Source of the DNA: Prevotellaceae bacterium UBA1746
GTDB lineage: Bacteria; Bacteroidota; Bacteroidia; Bacteroidales; Bacteroidaceae
Direction of reading: 5' to 3'
NCBI GenBank assembly: GCA_002314875.1
Contig: DCHS01000049.1
Span: forward strand, 82,897 to 146,896
Length of the DNA: 64,000 bases
Shown here: in pieces, positions 52,089 to 61,021 of the stretch
Numbering within the stretch: position 1 is the stretch's first letter
Layout of the letters: every line of letters starts with the position of its first letter
The notes under the pieces: model-generated
Told to the model about the DNA's origin: nothing
The model's input: only the letters and a program-made list of their open reading frames with translations
Database searches by the model: none
Program-made: the position numbers and the translations under genes

Positions 52089-54386
52089 ATGAAAAGAACT
52101 ATTTCTGCTCTTTTTGCTTTTGCATCGCTTGCGATACTGACGGCATGCAATCCTGCGGAGGATCATACCCTCCTTGTTAATATGTTCATCGGTACCGGTG
52201 GTCATGGTCACACACATCCTGGTGCTATGGTTCCTCACGGTATGATTCAACCGGGTCCTGATACACGCATTCACGATTGGGATGCTTGTTCTGGCTATTA
52301 TTATGAAGATGACAGCATCAATGGTTTCGCTCATACCCGTCTGAGTGGAACAGGCTGTGCTGACTTCGGCGATTTCCTGGTAATGCCAACCACGGGAAAG
52401 CAGTGTGTGGATTATGTTGGCGAGAAAGAAAAGAACCAGCATAATGCTTTTGCCAGTGCTTTTACTCACGAGAACGAGTTGGCAACACCGGGTTATTACG
52501 GTGTGAAGCTGGAACGTTATAACATTTTTGCAGAGATCACTGCAACCTGCCGTGCTGCGATTCATCGTTGGACTTTCCCCCAGAGTGAAGATGCGGGAAT
52601 GATTTTGGATTTGGACTATTGCATCCAGGACCAGACTACCTATGAGATGGAGGTGAAGGTGAGTGGCGATACCATTCGTGCCTATCACCGTGATAATTGG
52701 TGGCAATACGATCATCGACTCTATTTTGAAGGAATTACGAGCAAGCCGATTCAATCCTACGAGATCGTACGAGATACCGTGCTGATAGGTGAAGATAAGA
52801 CGAAGGTCCAGCCAAGGTGTAAGTTGCTCGTTCATTTTGGACCTACCAACGAAGCCGAGGAGATTTTCTTCAAGGCAAGTATCAGTGGTGTAGACGCAGA
52901 AGGTGCCCACAAGAATCTGATGGCAGAAATGCCAGCCTGGGACTTTGATGGAACTCAGGAAAAAGCCCACGAAATCTGGAAGGAAACTTTGAGTAAGATT
53001 GATATCTGTGCAGCAGAGGGAGACCTTAATGATTTGGATTCTCTTCAAAAGAGCCAGGCTACAATCTTCTACACTGGTCTCTATCACGCCAATCTTTCCC
53101 CCAACGTCTTTCAGGATGTTGATGGCCGGTATCTCGGTATGGACTTGAAGGCTCACGAAGGTAAGACTGACGATCCCTATTATACCATTTTCTCACTTTG
53201 GGATACCCATCGCGCTCTTCATCCTTTGATGAGTATCATTGATCCAGCTCAAAACGAAGCCTATATCCGTTCTCTCATCCAGAAGGGTGAAGATGGCGGA
53301 CTTGTACCGAAATGGGACTGCGGTAGCAACTACACCGGCTGTATGATTGGCTATCACTATGCTTCTTTACTTGCTGATATGTACACCAAGGGATACCGGA
53401 ACTACGATGTTGATTTGGCCTATAAGCATGCTGTTCGTTCTGGCGAATACGATACTTTGGGTATTACTCCAGCTTGTCCTTCCTGGTTATATCCCTATAT
53501 CATGCCCAAGGCACGCTATTATCGCCAGACTCAAGGCTATGTTCCCGCAGATTTGGAAAACGAAAGTGTTGCAAAGGCGCTTGAACTTTGCTATAACGAC
53601 TGGTGCGTGGCTCAAATTGCAGCGGATAGAGGCGATACTCTCAAGGCCAATCAGTTTATGAACTGGTCAAAGCTCTATACGAACTACTTCGATCCGAGTG
53701 TTGGATTCATGCGAGGCAAATTGGCAGACGGCAGTTGGCGCACGCCTTTCTCTCCCGCTCATTCCAATCACCGTCAGGATGATTACTGTGAGGGCAATGC
53801 CTACCAGTGGAGTTGGTTCGTCCCCCATGACGTTGAAGGCCTAATTGCTTTGTATGGGGGAAAAGAAGCCTTTGTTCAAAAACTTGATGGTCTTTTCTCT
53901 GCCAGCAGCAAGTTGGAAGGTGAAGTTGTGAGTGCGGACATCAGCGGTCTTATCGGACAATATGCCCACGGCAACGAACCCTCGCACCACATTATCCATT
54001 TCTATAACGCAGTTGATATGCCCTGGCGCACTCAGGAACTCGTGGATAGTGTGTTGAACACACTTTATTTCAATGCGCCTGATGGTCTTTCTGGTAATGA
54101 GGATTGCGGACAGATGTCGGCTTGGTACATTCTCAATTCCATGGGATTCTATCAGCCTTGCCCTGGCCGTCCTGTTTACAGCATTGGTCGTCCGCTCTTC
54201 CCGAGAGTAATCATTCACCAGCCCAATGGCAAGGACTTTACGATTATTGCCAAGAACAATAGTCGCAAGGCAAAGTACGTCAGAAATATGACACTGAATG
54301 GTAAGGCTCTTGATAAACCCTATTTGACCCATGAGCAACTCATGGCTGGGGGCGAACTGGTATTGGAAATGTCCGAAACAAAATAA
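52089..54386 (+). CDS. GH92 family alpha-mannosidase lipoprotein
   Basis: A 765-residue GH92 enzyme with a lipoprotein signal ending AILTACN (Cys20), so membrane-anchored, unlike the soluble paralogue at 30957. Seen are LVNMFIGTGGHGHTHPGA, LWDTHRALHPLM, EGNAYQWSWFVPHDVEGL and the catalytic-base motif GNEDCGQMSAWYIL near 666-679, where the first position is Glu rather than Asp. The in-frame ATG 51957 lies upstream of the promoter and is rejected. The next gene follows after 39 bases on the same strand. Confidence 0.9.
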   Translation: MKRTISALFAFASLAILTACNPAEDHTLLVNMFIGTGGHGHTHPGAMVPHGMIQPGPDTRIHDWDACSGYYYEDDSINGFAHTRLSGTGCADFGDFLVMPTTGKQCVDYVGEKEKNQHNAFASAFTHENELATPGYYGVKLERYNIFAEITATCRAAIHRWTFPQSEDAGMILDLDYCIQDQTTYEMEVKVSGDTIRAYHRDNWWQYDHRLYFEGITSKPIQSYEIVRDTVLIGEDKTKVQPRCKLLVHFGPTNEAEEIFFKASISGVDAEGAHKNLMAEMPAWDFDGTQEKAHEIWKETLSKIDICAAEGDLNDLDSLQKSQATIFYTGLYHANLSPNVFQDVDGRYLGMDLKAHEGKTDDPYYTIFSLWDTHRALHPLMSIIDPAQNEAYIRSLIQKGEDGGLVPKWDCGSNYTGCMIGYHYASLLADMYTKGYRNYDVDLAYKHAVRSGEYDTLGITPACPSWLYPYIMPKARYYRQTQGYVPADLENESVAKALELCYNDWCVAQIAADRGDTLKANQFMNWSKLYTNYFDPSVGFMRGKLADGSWRTPFSPAHSNHRQDDYCEGNAYQWSWFVPHDVEGLIALYGGKEAFVQKLDGLFSASSKLEGEVVSADISGLIGQYAHGNEPSHHIIHFYNAVDMPWRTQELVDSVLNTLYFNAPDGLSGNEDCGQMSAWYILNSMGFYQPCPGRPVYSIGRPLFPRVIIHQPNGKDFTIIAKNNSRKAKYVRNMTLNGKALDKPYLTHEQLMAGGELVLEMSETK

Positions 54387-54425
54387 AGGTGAACTTCGGG
54401 TAGCGCTCGAATCACCGAAAGCAAA

Positions 54426-56381
54426 ATGAAACGCAAAATTGTTTTCATCCTTTCTACTTTTATTGCGTGGGTAATCTTCTTTGCCCTTTGGAAAGTAGTT
54501 TTCATGTTTTACAATCAGGCCGAGAACCCGTTTGTAGCAGGTGATGTCGCAGACGTTCTGTGGCATGGACTAAGCATGGACATGAGTACCGCTGGCTATC
54601 TTGTGGCGCTCCCGTTGATTATAGCTTGGTGGGGCGAAAGTCATTGGGCAAAGCGCATTTTGATTGCTTATTCCTTACTCGTAGCCTTCGTGGTTTCCCT
54701 CATTGTCAGCGCGGACTGTTTCCTCTATGAGTTCTGGAAATTCAAACTCAACGCTTCGATTTTCTCCTATATGGGAAATGCTGAAGGCGCAGCAAATAGC
54801 GTGAGTCTATGGTATATTCTCAGTCGAATTGGAACCATAGTGCTTTCATCTTTCTTGATGGGTGTTGTTCTTGTGGCCATCACCTTGCGATGTTTGAACT
54901 TTTCCTCAGCCGGCAACAGAAACCGAAAATGGTGGCTATCTGCTCTCGCTTTCGTTCTTCTCGCTGGTGTGAACTTCTTGGTCATTCGTGGCAGCATCAG
55001 TACTGGCGTACAGAATGTGGGCACGTCCTATTATAGTCAGAATTTGTTCTTGAACCATTCGGCTGTCAATCCGGCGTTTTCCCTTCTTTCCAGCATCAAG
55101 CGAACAGAGAACTACAGTGAGGACTATCAGTATTTCAGCGAGGAGGAACTCGCAAAGATGGACATTCCGCAATATCCGTACGAGTGGAAACGCGCTGTTG
55201 GTACTACAATGGAAAAAGAGGCAAAAGCTTCAGGCACTCCGATACATGAGAAAATAATCCCGGTTCGTTCTTCTGCTACGGATACTTGCTCCACTAATCT
55301 TCTTCGAACTCAACGCCCCAACATTCTGATTGTTATGATGGAGAGTTTTGGAGGAAAGTTTGTAGAGGAACTGGGCGGTGTTCCTGGCGTTGCGCCCAAC
55401 TTATCCCGTTTCATCAAAGAAGGCGTTTTCTTCGATAATTATTACAGCAATTCTTTCAGAACGGACCGCGGTACAGTGAGTCTTTTCAGTGGCTGGGTGA
55501 GTTATCCCACGGTTAGCCCGATGCGATTGCCCGATAAACTGGCACAGATGCCGGGTTTGGGTAAGTCATTGCAACGTGAAGGTTATGAGACGAGTTATCT
55601 CTATGCGGGTGACATCACGATTATGGGAAAGTCAAGTTATCTTATTTCCAGCGGTTTCAAAACACTTTATAGTCAGAATGACTTTTCGCTGACTGAGGCT
55701 AAAAGCAGCAAGTGGGGCGTTTGTGATGGAATCAGTTCAGCGCGCGTTTTGGAAATGCTGACCAAAAAGGGAATGGCTGTGAATGATAATGGTGAGATGG
55801 GAAATACACCTTGGCTCTTTGGCTATCAGACACTTTCCAGTCACGAACCATTTGAAGTTCCTTATCAGCGTTTAGCGGACAAAACCTTGAATGCTTTCGC
55901 CTATACCGATGACTGTGTAGGTAAACTCATTGACGGTTTAAAAAAGAACCCCGTTTGGGACAATCTACTTGTTGTTCTCGTTCCCGATCACGGTTTCCTT
56001 TATGATTTGACCTACGAAGATCCTGAATTCTTCCATTCTCCTATGCTCTGGTTGGGCGGTGCAATAAAGGAACCGCAACGTATCCATACCCTGATGAATC
56101 AGAGTGATTTCTGCGCCACATTGCTGGCTCAGATGGGAATTTCTCACGAAGACTATCCCTATAGCCGAAATGTCCTTGGCCCTTCATCCCCAAACTTTGT
56201 TTATTGTTCATTCCCCAGCGGTATTATGTATGGGGACGAAAGCGGAATAACCGTTTTTGATATAACAAGTAACAAGGTGATTGCTGATAAGGACCAAAAT
56301 GAAGCAGATCGTACTCGTCGTTTGAAAGCGGCGAAAGGAATTCTTCAAAAATCCTACAAGTATTTGGATACCATGAAATAA
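54426..56381 (+). CDS. LTA-synthase-family membrane enzyme (second copy)
   Basis: A 651-residue protein with about five membrane helices in residues 1-190, then the alkaline-phosphatase-like domain: NILIVMMESFGGKFV, nucleophile Thr in SFRTDRGTVSLFSGW, LVPDHGFLYD for the second metal site. The RTDRGT form matches the classical threonine nucleophile more closely than the neighbour at 50030. It probably shares a transcript with the GH92 gene upstream and ends at a strong terminator. Confidence 0.86.
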   Translation: MKRKIVFILSTFIAWVIFFALWKVVFMFYNQAENPFVAGDVADVLWHGLSMDMSTAGYLVALPLIIAWWGESHWAKRILIAYSLLVAFVVSLIVSADCFLYEFWKFKLNASIFSYMGNAEGAANSVSLWYILSRIGTIVLSSFLMGVVLVAITLRCLNFSSAGNRNRKWWLSALAFVLLAGVNFLVIRGSISTGVQNVGTSYYSQNLFLNHSAVNPAFSLLSSIKRTENYSEDYQYFSEEELAKMDIPQYPYEWKRAVGTTMEKEAKASGTPIHEKIIPVRSSATDTCSTNLLRTQRPNILIVMMESFGGKFVEELGGVPGVAPNLSRFIKEGVFFDNYYSNSFRTDRGTVSLFSGWVSYPTVSPMRLPDKLAQMPGLGKSLQREGYETSYLYAGDITIMGKSSYLISSGFKTLYSQNDFSLTEAKSSKWGVCDGISSARVLEMLTKKGMAVNDNGEMGNTPWLFGYQTLSSHEPFEVPYQRLADKTLNAFAYTDDCVGKLIDGLKKNPVWDNLLVVLVPDHGFLYDLTYEDPEFFHSPMLWLGGAIKEPQRIHTLMNQSDFCATLLAQMGISHEDYPYSRNVLGPSSPNFVYCSFPSGIMYGDESGITVFDITSNKVIADKDQNEADRTRRLKAAKGILQKSYKYLDTMK

Positions 56382-56422
56382 ACGAAGGGCCTTCGCAAGT
56401 AGCGATGGCCCTCGTTTTATTT
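56380..56422. terminator. Bidirectional terminator before clpB
   Basis: AACGAAGGGCCTTCGC (56381-56396) pairs with GCGATGGCCCTCGTT (56402-56416), followed by TTATTT. Confidence 0.85.
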
Positions 56423-56457
56423 ACTGTTTAACTTGTTGTTGTCATGTGACAGAAATC

Positions 56458-58575
56458 TTATTCATTTCCAAACTTCAGTTTGCCTTCTTCCGTTGTTACA
56501 AGAATCGGATGCTGGCTGTTCACCTTTCCTCCAAGTATAGCACGGCTGAGATCATTCAGCAATAGATTTTGGAGAGCACGCTTGACGGGGCGGGCACCAT
56601 ATTCGGGATCGTAACCTTCCTGAGCGATGAGACGGATAGCATCGTCGTGAACATGAAGCGTGATGCCTTGCTCCTCGAGACGGTGTGCAATACCGCGCAA
56701 CTGAATCTTGACGATCTGCTCGATTTCTTTCTGCTGAAGCGGTTGGAACATGAGGATGTCGTCAATACGGTTGACGAATTCCGGACGTAAACCGAGTTTA
56801 ACCAGATCATCAGCAAGATCTTCTCGCTTGTTGCCGTCCGTGATCAAGTTGGAGGTCATGATGATAATGGTGTTCTTGAAGTTCACCGTACGGCCCTTGT
56901 TGTCAGTCAGACGGCCGTCATCAAGCACCTGTAAAAGGATGTTGAACACATCAGGATGGGCTTTCTCAATTTCATCGAAAAGGACGACAGAGTAGGGCTT
57001 GCGGCGAACGGCCTCGGTAAGTTGGCCTCCTTCATCATAACCAACATAACCCGGAGGGGCACCAATGAGGCGGGTGGCTGAGAATTTCTCCTGGTACTCG
57101 CTCATATCGATGCGCGTCATTAAGTTTTCATCATCAAAAAGGCATTCTGCGAGGGCTTTGGCAAGTTCAGTCTTTCCGACGCCGGTTGCACCGAGAAAAA
57201 TGAAACTGCCGATGGGGCGTTTGGGGTCTTGGAGACCTGCGCGGCTACGACGAACAGCGTCGGCGACCGCAGTGATAGCTTCGTTCTGGCCGATAACACG
57301 ACGATGGAGTTCATCTTCGAGAGAGAGGAGTTTTTCGCGCTCACTCTGGAGCATACGGCTTACAGGGATTCCGGTCCAGCGGGCAACGACATCTGCGATG
57401 TCATCTGCTGTGACTTCCTCTTTGACCATCGCTTCTGTGCCCTGGCACTTGTGGAGTTCTTCTTCGAGAGTATATATACTTTGTTCTAATTCTTGGAGAC
57501 GGCCATAGCGAATCTCTGCTACCCGGCCGAAATCGCCTTCTCGTTCCGCGCGTTCTGCATCAAATTTCAGCGTCTCGATGATTTCCTTCTTTTGCTGAAT
57601 CTGCTGGAGAAGAGCACGCTCGCCGTCCCATTTTGTTTTCATCTCTTTTTCCTGACTACGGAGTTCTGTAATCTCTGCATCAAGCTGCTCAAGTTTCTCC
57701 TTGCCGCTGTTCTTTTCTCGGCGGATGGCTTCACGTTCAATCTCCAATTGGCGCAGACGACGGGAAATCTCATCCAGTTCTTCGGGCTGTGAGTCACGTT
57801 CCATACGGAGTTTCGCTGCTGCTTCATCCATGAGGTCGATGGCTTTGTCTGGGAGGAAACGGTCGGCGATATAGCGGTGACTGAGCGTGACAGCGGCAAT
57901 GAGCGCATCGTCCTGAATACGAACACGGTGGTGATTTTCGTATTTCTCCTTCAAACCGCGAAGGATGGAAATGGCTTCCTCTGGCTGAGGCTCGTCGACG
58001 ATGACAGTCTGGAAACGACGTTCGAGTGCCTTGTCCTTTTCGAAATACTTTTGGTATTCTTCAAGAGTAGTGGCACCGATGCTACGGAGTTCACCACGAG
58101 CCAAAGCAGGCTTGAGGATGTTGGCGGCATCCATTGCTCCGTCACTTTTGCCAGCACCGACCAATGTGTGGATTTCATCAATGAAAAGAATGATGCCACC
58201 TTGTGCATCGGTAACTTCCTTGATTACTGATTTCAAACGATCTTCAAACTGGCCCTTGTACATGGCACCGGCAACGAGGGCACCCATATCCAAAGAAAAC
58301 ACCTTCTTGTCCTGGAGATTGTCGGGAACATCGCCTCGAACGATACGTTGAGCAAGACCTTCCACGATCGCCGTCTTTCCAGTACCTGGTTCTCCGATTA
58401 GAATCGGGTTGTTCTTCGTACGACGTGAAAGGATTTGCAAAACGCGGCGGATTTCATCATCTCGGCCGATGACGGGGTCAAGACGACCTTCTCGTGCTTC
58501 GGCCACGAGGTCCCTTGCAAACTGCTGGAGTGCAGAAGCCTCGCCATTGTTCTGTTGTGAGTTTTGCGTATTCAT
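56458..58575 (-). CDS. clpB: ClpB-type disaggregase lacking the N-domain
   Basis: An AAA+ unfoldase that, with DnaK, rescues aggregated proteins. Walker A1 GEPGTGKT, Walker B1 LFIDEIH, the coiled-coil middle domain (about 250-370), Walker A2 GATGVGKT and the arginine-finger region are present, so both ATPase rings and the ClpB-specific M-domain are intact. The protein starts MNTQNSQQNNGEASALQQFA and goes straight into the linker before the first ring: the roughly 140-residue Clp N-domain is absent and there is no room for it, since the divergent gene starts 181 bases away. ATG 58575 is chosen; 58644 adds only an unrelated peptide. No CIRCE operator is seen. Confidence 0.88.
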   Translation of the reverse strand: MNTQNSQQNNGEASALQQFARDLVAEAREGRLDPVIGRDDEIRRVLQILSRRTKNNPILIGEPGTGKTAIVEGLAQRIVRGDVPDNLQDKKVFSLDMGALVAGAMYKGQFEDRLKSVIKEVTDAQGGIILFIDEIHTLVGAGKSDGAMDAANILKPALARGELRSIGATTLEEYQKYFEKDKALERRFQTVIVDEPQPEEAISILRGLKEKYENHHRVRIQDDALIAAVTLSHRYIADRFLPDKAIDLMDEAAAKLRMERDSQPEELDEISRRLRQLEIEREAIRREKNSGKEKLEQLDAEITELRSQEKEMKTKWDGERALLQQIQQKKEIIETLKFDAERAEREGDFGRVAEIRYGRLQELEQSIYTLEEELHKCQGTEAMVKEEVTADDIADVVARWTGIPVSRMLQSEREKLLSLEDELHRRVIGQNEAITAVADAVRRSRAGLQDPKRPIGSFIFLGATGVGKTELAKALAECLFDDENLMTRIDMSEYQEKFSATRLIGAPPGYVGYDEGGQLTEAVRRKPYSVVLFDEIEKAHPDVFNILLQVLDDGRLTDNKGRTVNFKNTIIIMTSNLITDGNKREDLADDLVKLGLRPEFVNRIDDILMFQPLQQKEIEQIVKIQLRGIAHRLEEQGITLHVHDDAIRLIAQEGYDPEYGARPVKRALQNLLLNDLSRAILGGKVNSQHPILVTTEEGKLKFGNE

Positions 58576-58720
58576 ATATATATTTATTAAATGTTTTCTA
58601 AATGCTTTTTGATTTGCAAAAAAGGTTTGCAATGGATTTGCCAAAGCTCGAAATTGTGACTTTTTGGCACGGAAAAGCGGATTTTCTGCAAATATGTCTT
58701 AATATTCCTGAAAAATTGTG

Positions 58721-58728
58721 TATATTTG
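58721..58728 (+). promoter_or_regulatory. -7 element of the symporter gene
   Basis: TATATTTG at 58721-58728, 28 bases before the GTG start. The clpB side of this gap (58613, 58626, 58637) has three spaced TTTGC motifs of unknown meaning. Confidence 0.55.
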
Positions 58729-58756
58729 CAGCGAACTAAACTAAACTTGTGACAAA

Positions 58757-60151
58757 GTGAACGATATTCTAACATTGATTTCCGGCTATGTCTGGGGCTG
58801 GCCGATGATGATTCTGCTGTTGGGAACGCACCTTTTGCTGACCTTCCGCTTAAAATTCCCGCAACGTCATATTTTCAAGGCGATCCGCCTTTCTGTTACA
58901 CGTGATCCGAATTCAACGGGTGACGTGAGCCAGTTTGCTGCTTTGGCTACCAGTCTTGCAGCTACCATTGGAAATGGAAATATCGTCGGTGTGGCTACAG
59001 CTGTCGCTCTCGGCGGTCCTGGTGCAGTTTTCTGGTGTTGGATTACCGGTGTTTTCGGTATTGCTACAAAATACGGCGAGGGACTTCTTGCCGTTAAATA
59101 TCGTCGTAAGATGCCCAACGGAAAGATGCTCGGAGGTCCAATGTATGCCCTTGAAGACGGGCTTGGCTGGAAGTGGCTCGCTGTTCTTTTCTGCATCTTT
59201 ACCGCCATTGCAAGTTTTGGAATCGGTGATATGACACAGTCCAACGCTATTGCATCGCTCTTCGTTAATTCCATGCCGGAAAATTCCGATCCTCAGAATG
59301 TCATGCTTATCCGTTGCCTTGTAGGCGGCCTCGTAAGCCTTTTCGCGGGAATTGTCATCCTTGGCGGTGTAAAGGGCGTGAGCCGTGTGTGCTCATATCT
59401 CGTTCCCGTAATGGCGAGTTTCTATATTTTAGGCTGTATCTACATTCTGTGCATTAATGGTGAATATGTATGGCCTGCGCTGAAACTCATTGTGGTATCA
59501 GCCTTCAATCCTGCTGCTGCCGGTGGAGGTTTCGTTGGAGGAACCTTGATCATGACAGCCCGTTATGGTATGGCGAGAGGTCTCTTCTCTAATGAGAGTG
59601 GTTTGGGTAGTGCTCCTATCGTTGCTGCCGCCGCTCAGACCCGAAATCCTGTTCGTCAGGCCTTGGTAAGTAGTACTGGAACCTTCTGGGATACCGTCAT
59701 TATCTGTGCGGTCAGTGGTATTGTTCTTGTCAGCTCCATGTTGGCTTATCCTGAGGTCAGTTCAATCATTGATCGTCCTGACTTTACGGGTATGATGCTC
59801 ACGGAATCAGCCTTTGGCCATATTCCTTTCATCGGTCGTCCGCTTCTGTATTTCGGAATCTTTACTTTTGCCTTCTCTACAATTCTAGGCTGGGGATATT
59901 ACGGCGAACGCGCTATGGAATACCTTGGCGGCCAGAAGTTTATCATCCTTTATCGTGTAATCTTTGTCTCCTTTATCTTTGTAGGCGCAGTCCTTGAATT
60001 GAATGTTGTGTGGAATCTTGCCGACATCACCAATGCGTTAATGGCAATTCCCAACTTGATAGCGTTGATAGGCCTCTCTGGCATCATTGTTAAGGAGACA
60101 CGCTATTACCTTTGGGAAAACCGCCTGGACGAAGAGGCCGAGGACAATTAA
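58757..60151 (+). CDS. Alanine/glycine:cation symporter (AGCS family)
   Basis: A 464-residue inner-membrane transporter with about 11 helices, importing small neutral amino acids with sodium. The family signatures GNGNIVGVATAVALGGPG near 73-90 and GLFSNESGLGSAPIVAAAAQ near 275-294 are present. The start is GTG 58757, giving MNDILTLISGYVWGWP, a family-typical beginning. Single-gene unit upstream of the YbjN-like gene. Confidence 0.92.
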   Translation: MNDILTLISGYVWGWPMMILLLGTHLLLTFRLKFPQRHIFKAIRLSVTRDPNSTGDVSQFAALATSLAATIGNGNIVGVATAVALGGPGAVFWCWITGVFGIATKYGEGLLAVKYRRKMPNGKMLGGPMYALEDGLGWKWLAVLFCIFTAIASFGIGDMTQSNAIASLFVNSMPENSDPQNVMLIRCLVGGLVSLFAGIVILGGVKGVSRVCSYLVPVMASFYILGCIYILCINGEYVWPALKLIVVSAFNPAAAGGGFVGGTLIMTARYGMARGLFSNESGLGSAPIVAAAAQTRNPVRQALVSSTGTFWDTVIICAVSGIVLVSSMLAYPEVSSIIDRPDFTGMMLTESAFGHIPFIGRPLLYFGIFTFAFSTILGWGYYGERAMEYLGGQKFIILYRVIFVSFIFVGAVLELNVVWNLADITNALMAIPNLIALIGLSGIIVKETRYYLWENRLDEEAEDN

Positions 60152-60171
60152 ACCAAATATTTGGAGAAAAG

Positions 60172-60203
60172 TTTGGTCGTTAGGGGATTTTTCCCTACCT
60201 TTG
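60172..60203 (+). promoter_or_regulatory. Promoter of the YbjN-like gene
   Basis: TTTG at 60172-60175, 20 bases, TACCTTTG at 60196-60203; full consensus, 65 bases before the ATG. Confidence 0.8.
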
Positions 60204-60268
60204 CCGCCGCTAATCGCGAAAATCACCCTTACAGAAATTATTAATTATTAAAAAATACAATCAAAATC

Positions 60269-60706
60269 ATGAGTTTTTGCGAAAATCTCTCCGCTTTCCT
60301 CACCAAGGAAGGTTTCCAGCCTGAAGCTACCGAATTCGGCCTTCAGTTCAAAGTTCAGGGTCTCGACTTCGTTCACTTCAAGGACGATAATGACGAGTTC
60401 TTCCTCAACATCTTCTTCCCCCAGATCTTCCCTGTAACTCCCGAAAACAAGGCAGACGTTCTCGAAGCAATTAACACTGCAGACAACGACGTTAAGTTGG
60501 CTAAGGGTGCTATCCGTTTCGGCAATGCTGTTTGGGTTAGCGTAGAATGTGCTTTGAGTGAGGGTTATGACCTCAACGCTATCGTTCCTCGCTGTGTAAA
60601 CGCTCTCGTTTACTACCGCGATGCTTTCTACAAGGCTTATAGCCAGACTCCTTCTGGTCAGGAAGAAATGAAGAAGGCTCAGGAAGCTGCACAGGCTCAG
60701 GCTTAA
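60269..60706 (+). CDS. YbjN-like small cytoplasmic protein, probably abundant
   Basis: A 145-residue protein without a signal or membrane helix. The fold pattern (helix LSAFLTKEGF, strands with FKVQGLDFVHFKDDNDEFFLNIFFP, then long helices) resembles the YbjN/type III chaperone-like family, which I assign only tentatively. The tail is rich in alanine and glutamine. Codon bias is as strong as in mdh, with a full consensus promoter and a strong terminator, so high expression is likely. Function unknown. Confidence 0.65.
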   Translation: MSFCENLSAFLTKEGFQPEATEFGLQFKVQGLDFVHFKDDNDEFFLNIFFPQIFPVTPENKADVLEAINTADNDVKLAKGAIRFGNAVWVSVECALSEGYDLNAIVPRCVNALVYYRDAFYKAYSQTPSGQEEMKKAQEAAQAQA

Positions 60707-60731
60707 TTCAATTTTACTCGAAAAAGAAAAA

Positions 60732-60778
60732 GAGTGTATCGGATGTCGTACGACTACTGATACACTCTTTTCTTTTTT
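60732..60778 (+). terminator. Terminator of the YbjN-like gene
   Basis: GAGTGTATC (60732-60740) pairs with GATACACTC (60759-60767), flanked by an A-rich stretch and T-rich sequence. Confidence 0.88.
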
Positions 60779-60795
60779 CCCCCTTTCTGATTCGG

Positions 60796-60905
60796 ATTCT
60801 TCGTGGGACGTCAGAACATTCTTCGTGGGACGACAGAATATTCGTCCGCGGTCGACAGAATATTCGTCCGCGGTCGAACATACATTCGCCCTACGACGAA
60901 TTTGC
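60796..60905. repeat. Five tandem 22-base repeats
   Basis: Units start at 60796, 60818, 60840, 60862 and 60884, exactly 22 bases apart, each beginning ATTC. Units 1-2 share ATTCTTCGTGGGACG, units 3-4 share ATTCGTCCGCGGTCGA; unit 5 is ATTCG..CGAAT, nearly palindromic at its ends. No spacers. Located between the YbjN terminator and the sulfatase promoter. Resembles the array at 41710. Confidence 0.85.
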
Positions 60906-60929
60906 AGATGCAAAGACTTTGTCTTTTTC

Positions 60930-60960
60930 TTGGTCGTTTGAAAATAAACCCGTAACTTTG
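60930..60960 (+). promoter_or_regulatory. Promoter of the sulfatase gene
   Basis: TTG at 60930-60932, 20 bases, TAACTTTG at 60953-60960, 61 bases before the ATG. Confidence 0.7.
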
Positions 60961-61021
60961 CACGCGTTAACAAGAGCTTTGCTCTTTGCACACTCCCGAA
61001 CCTTATTCAAAAGCAACCAAT

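Noticed and set aside
58576..58756. CIRCE heat-shock operator for clpB
   Set aside because: No TTAGCACTC inverted repeat is present; only spaced TTTGC motifs are seen.
60796..60905. CRISPR array
   Set aside because: Repeats are contiguous 22-base units without spacers, and no cas gene is present.
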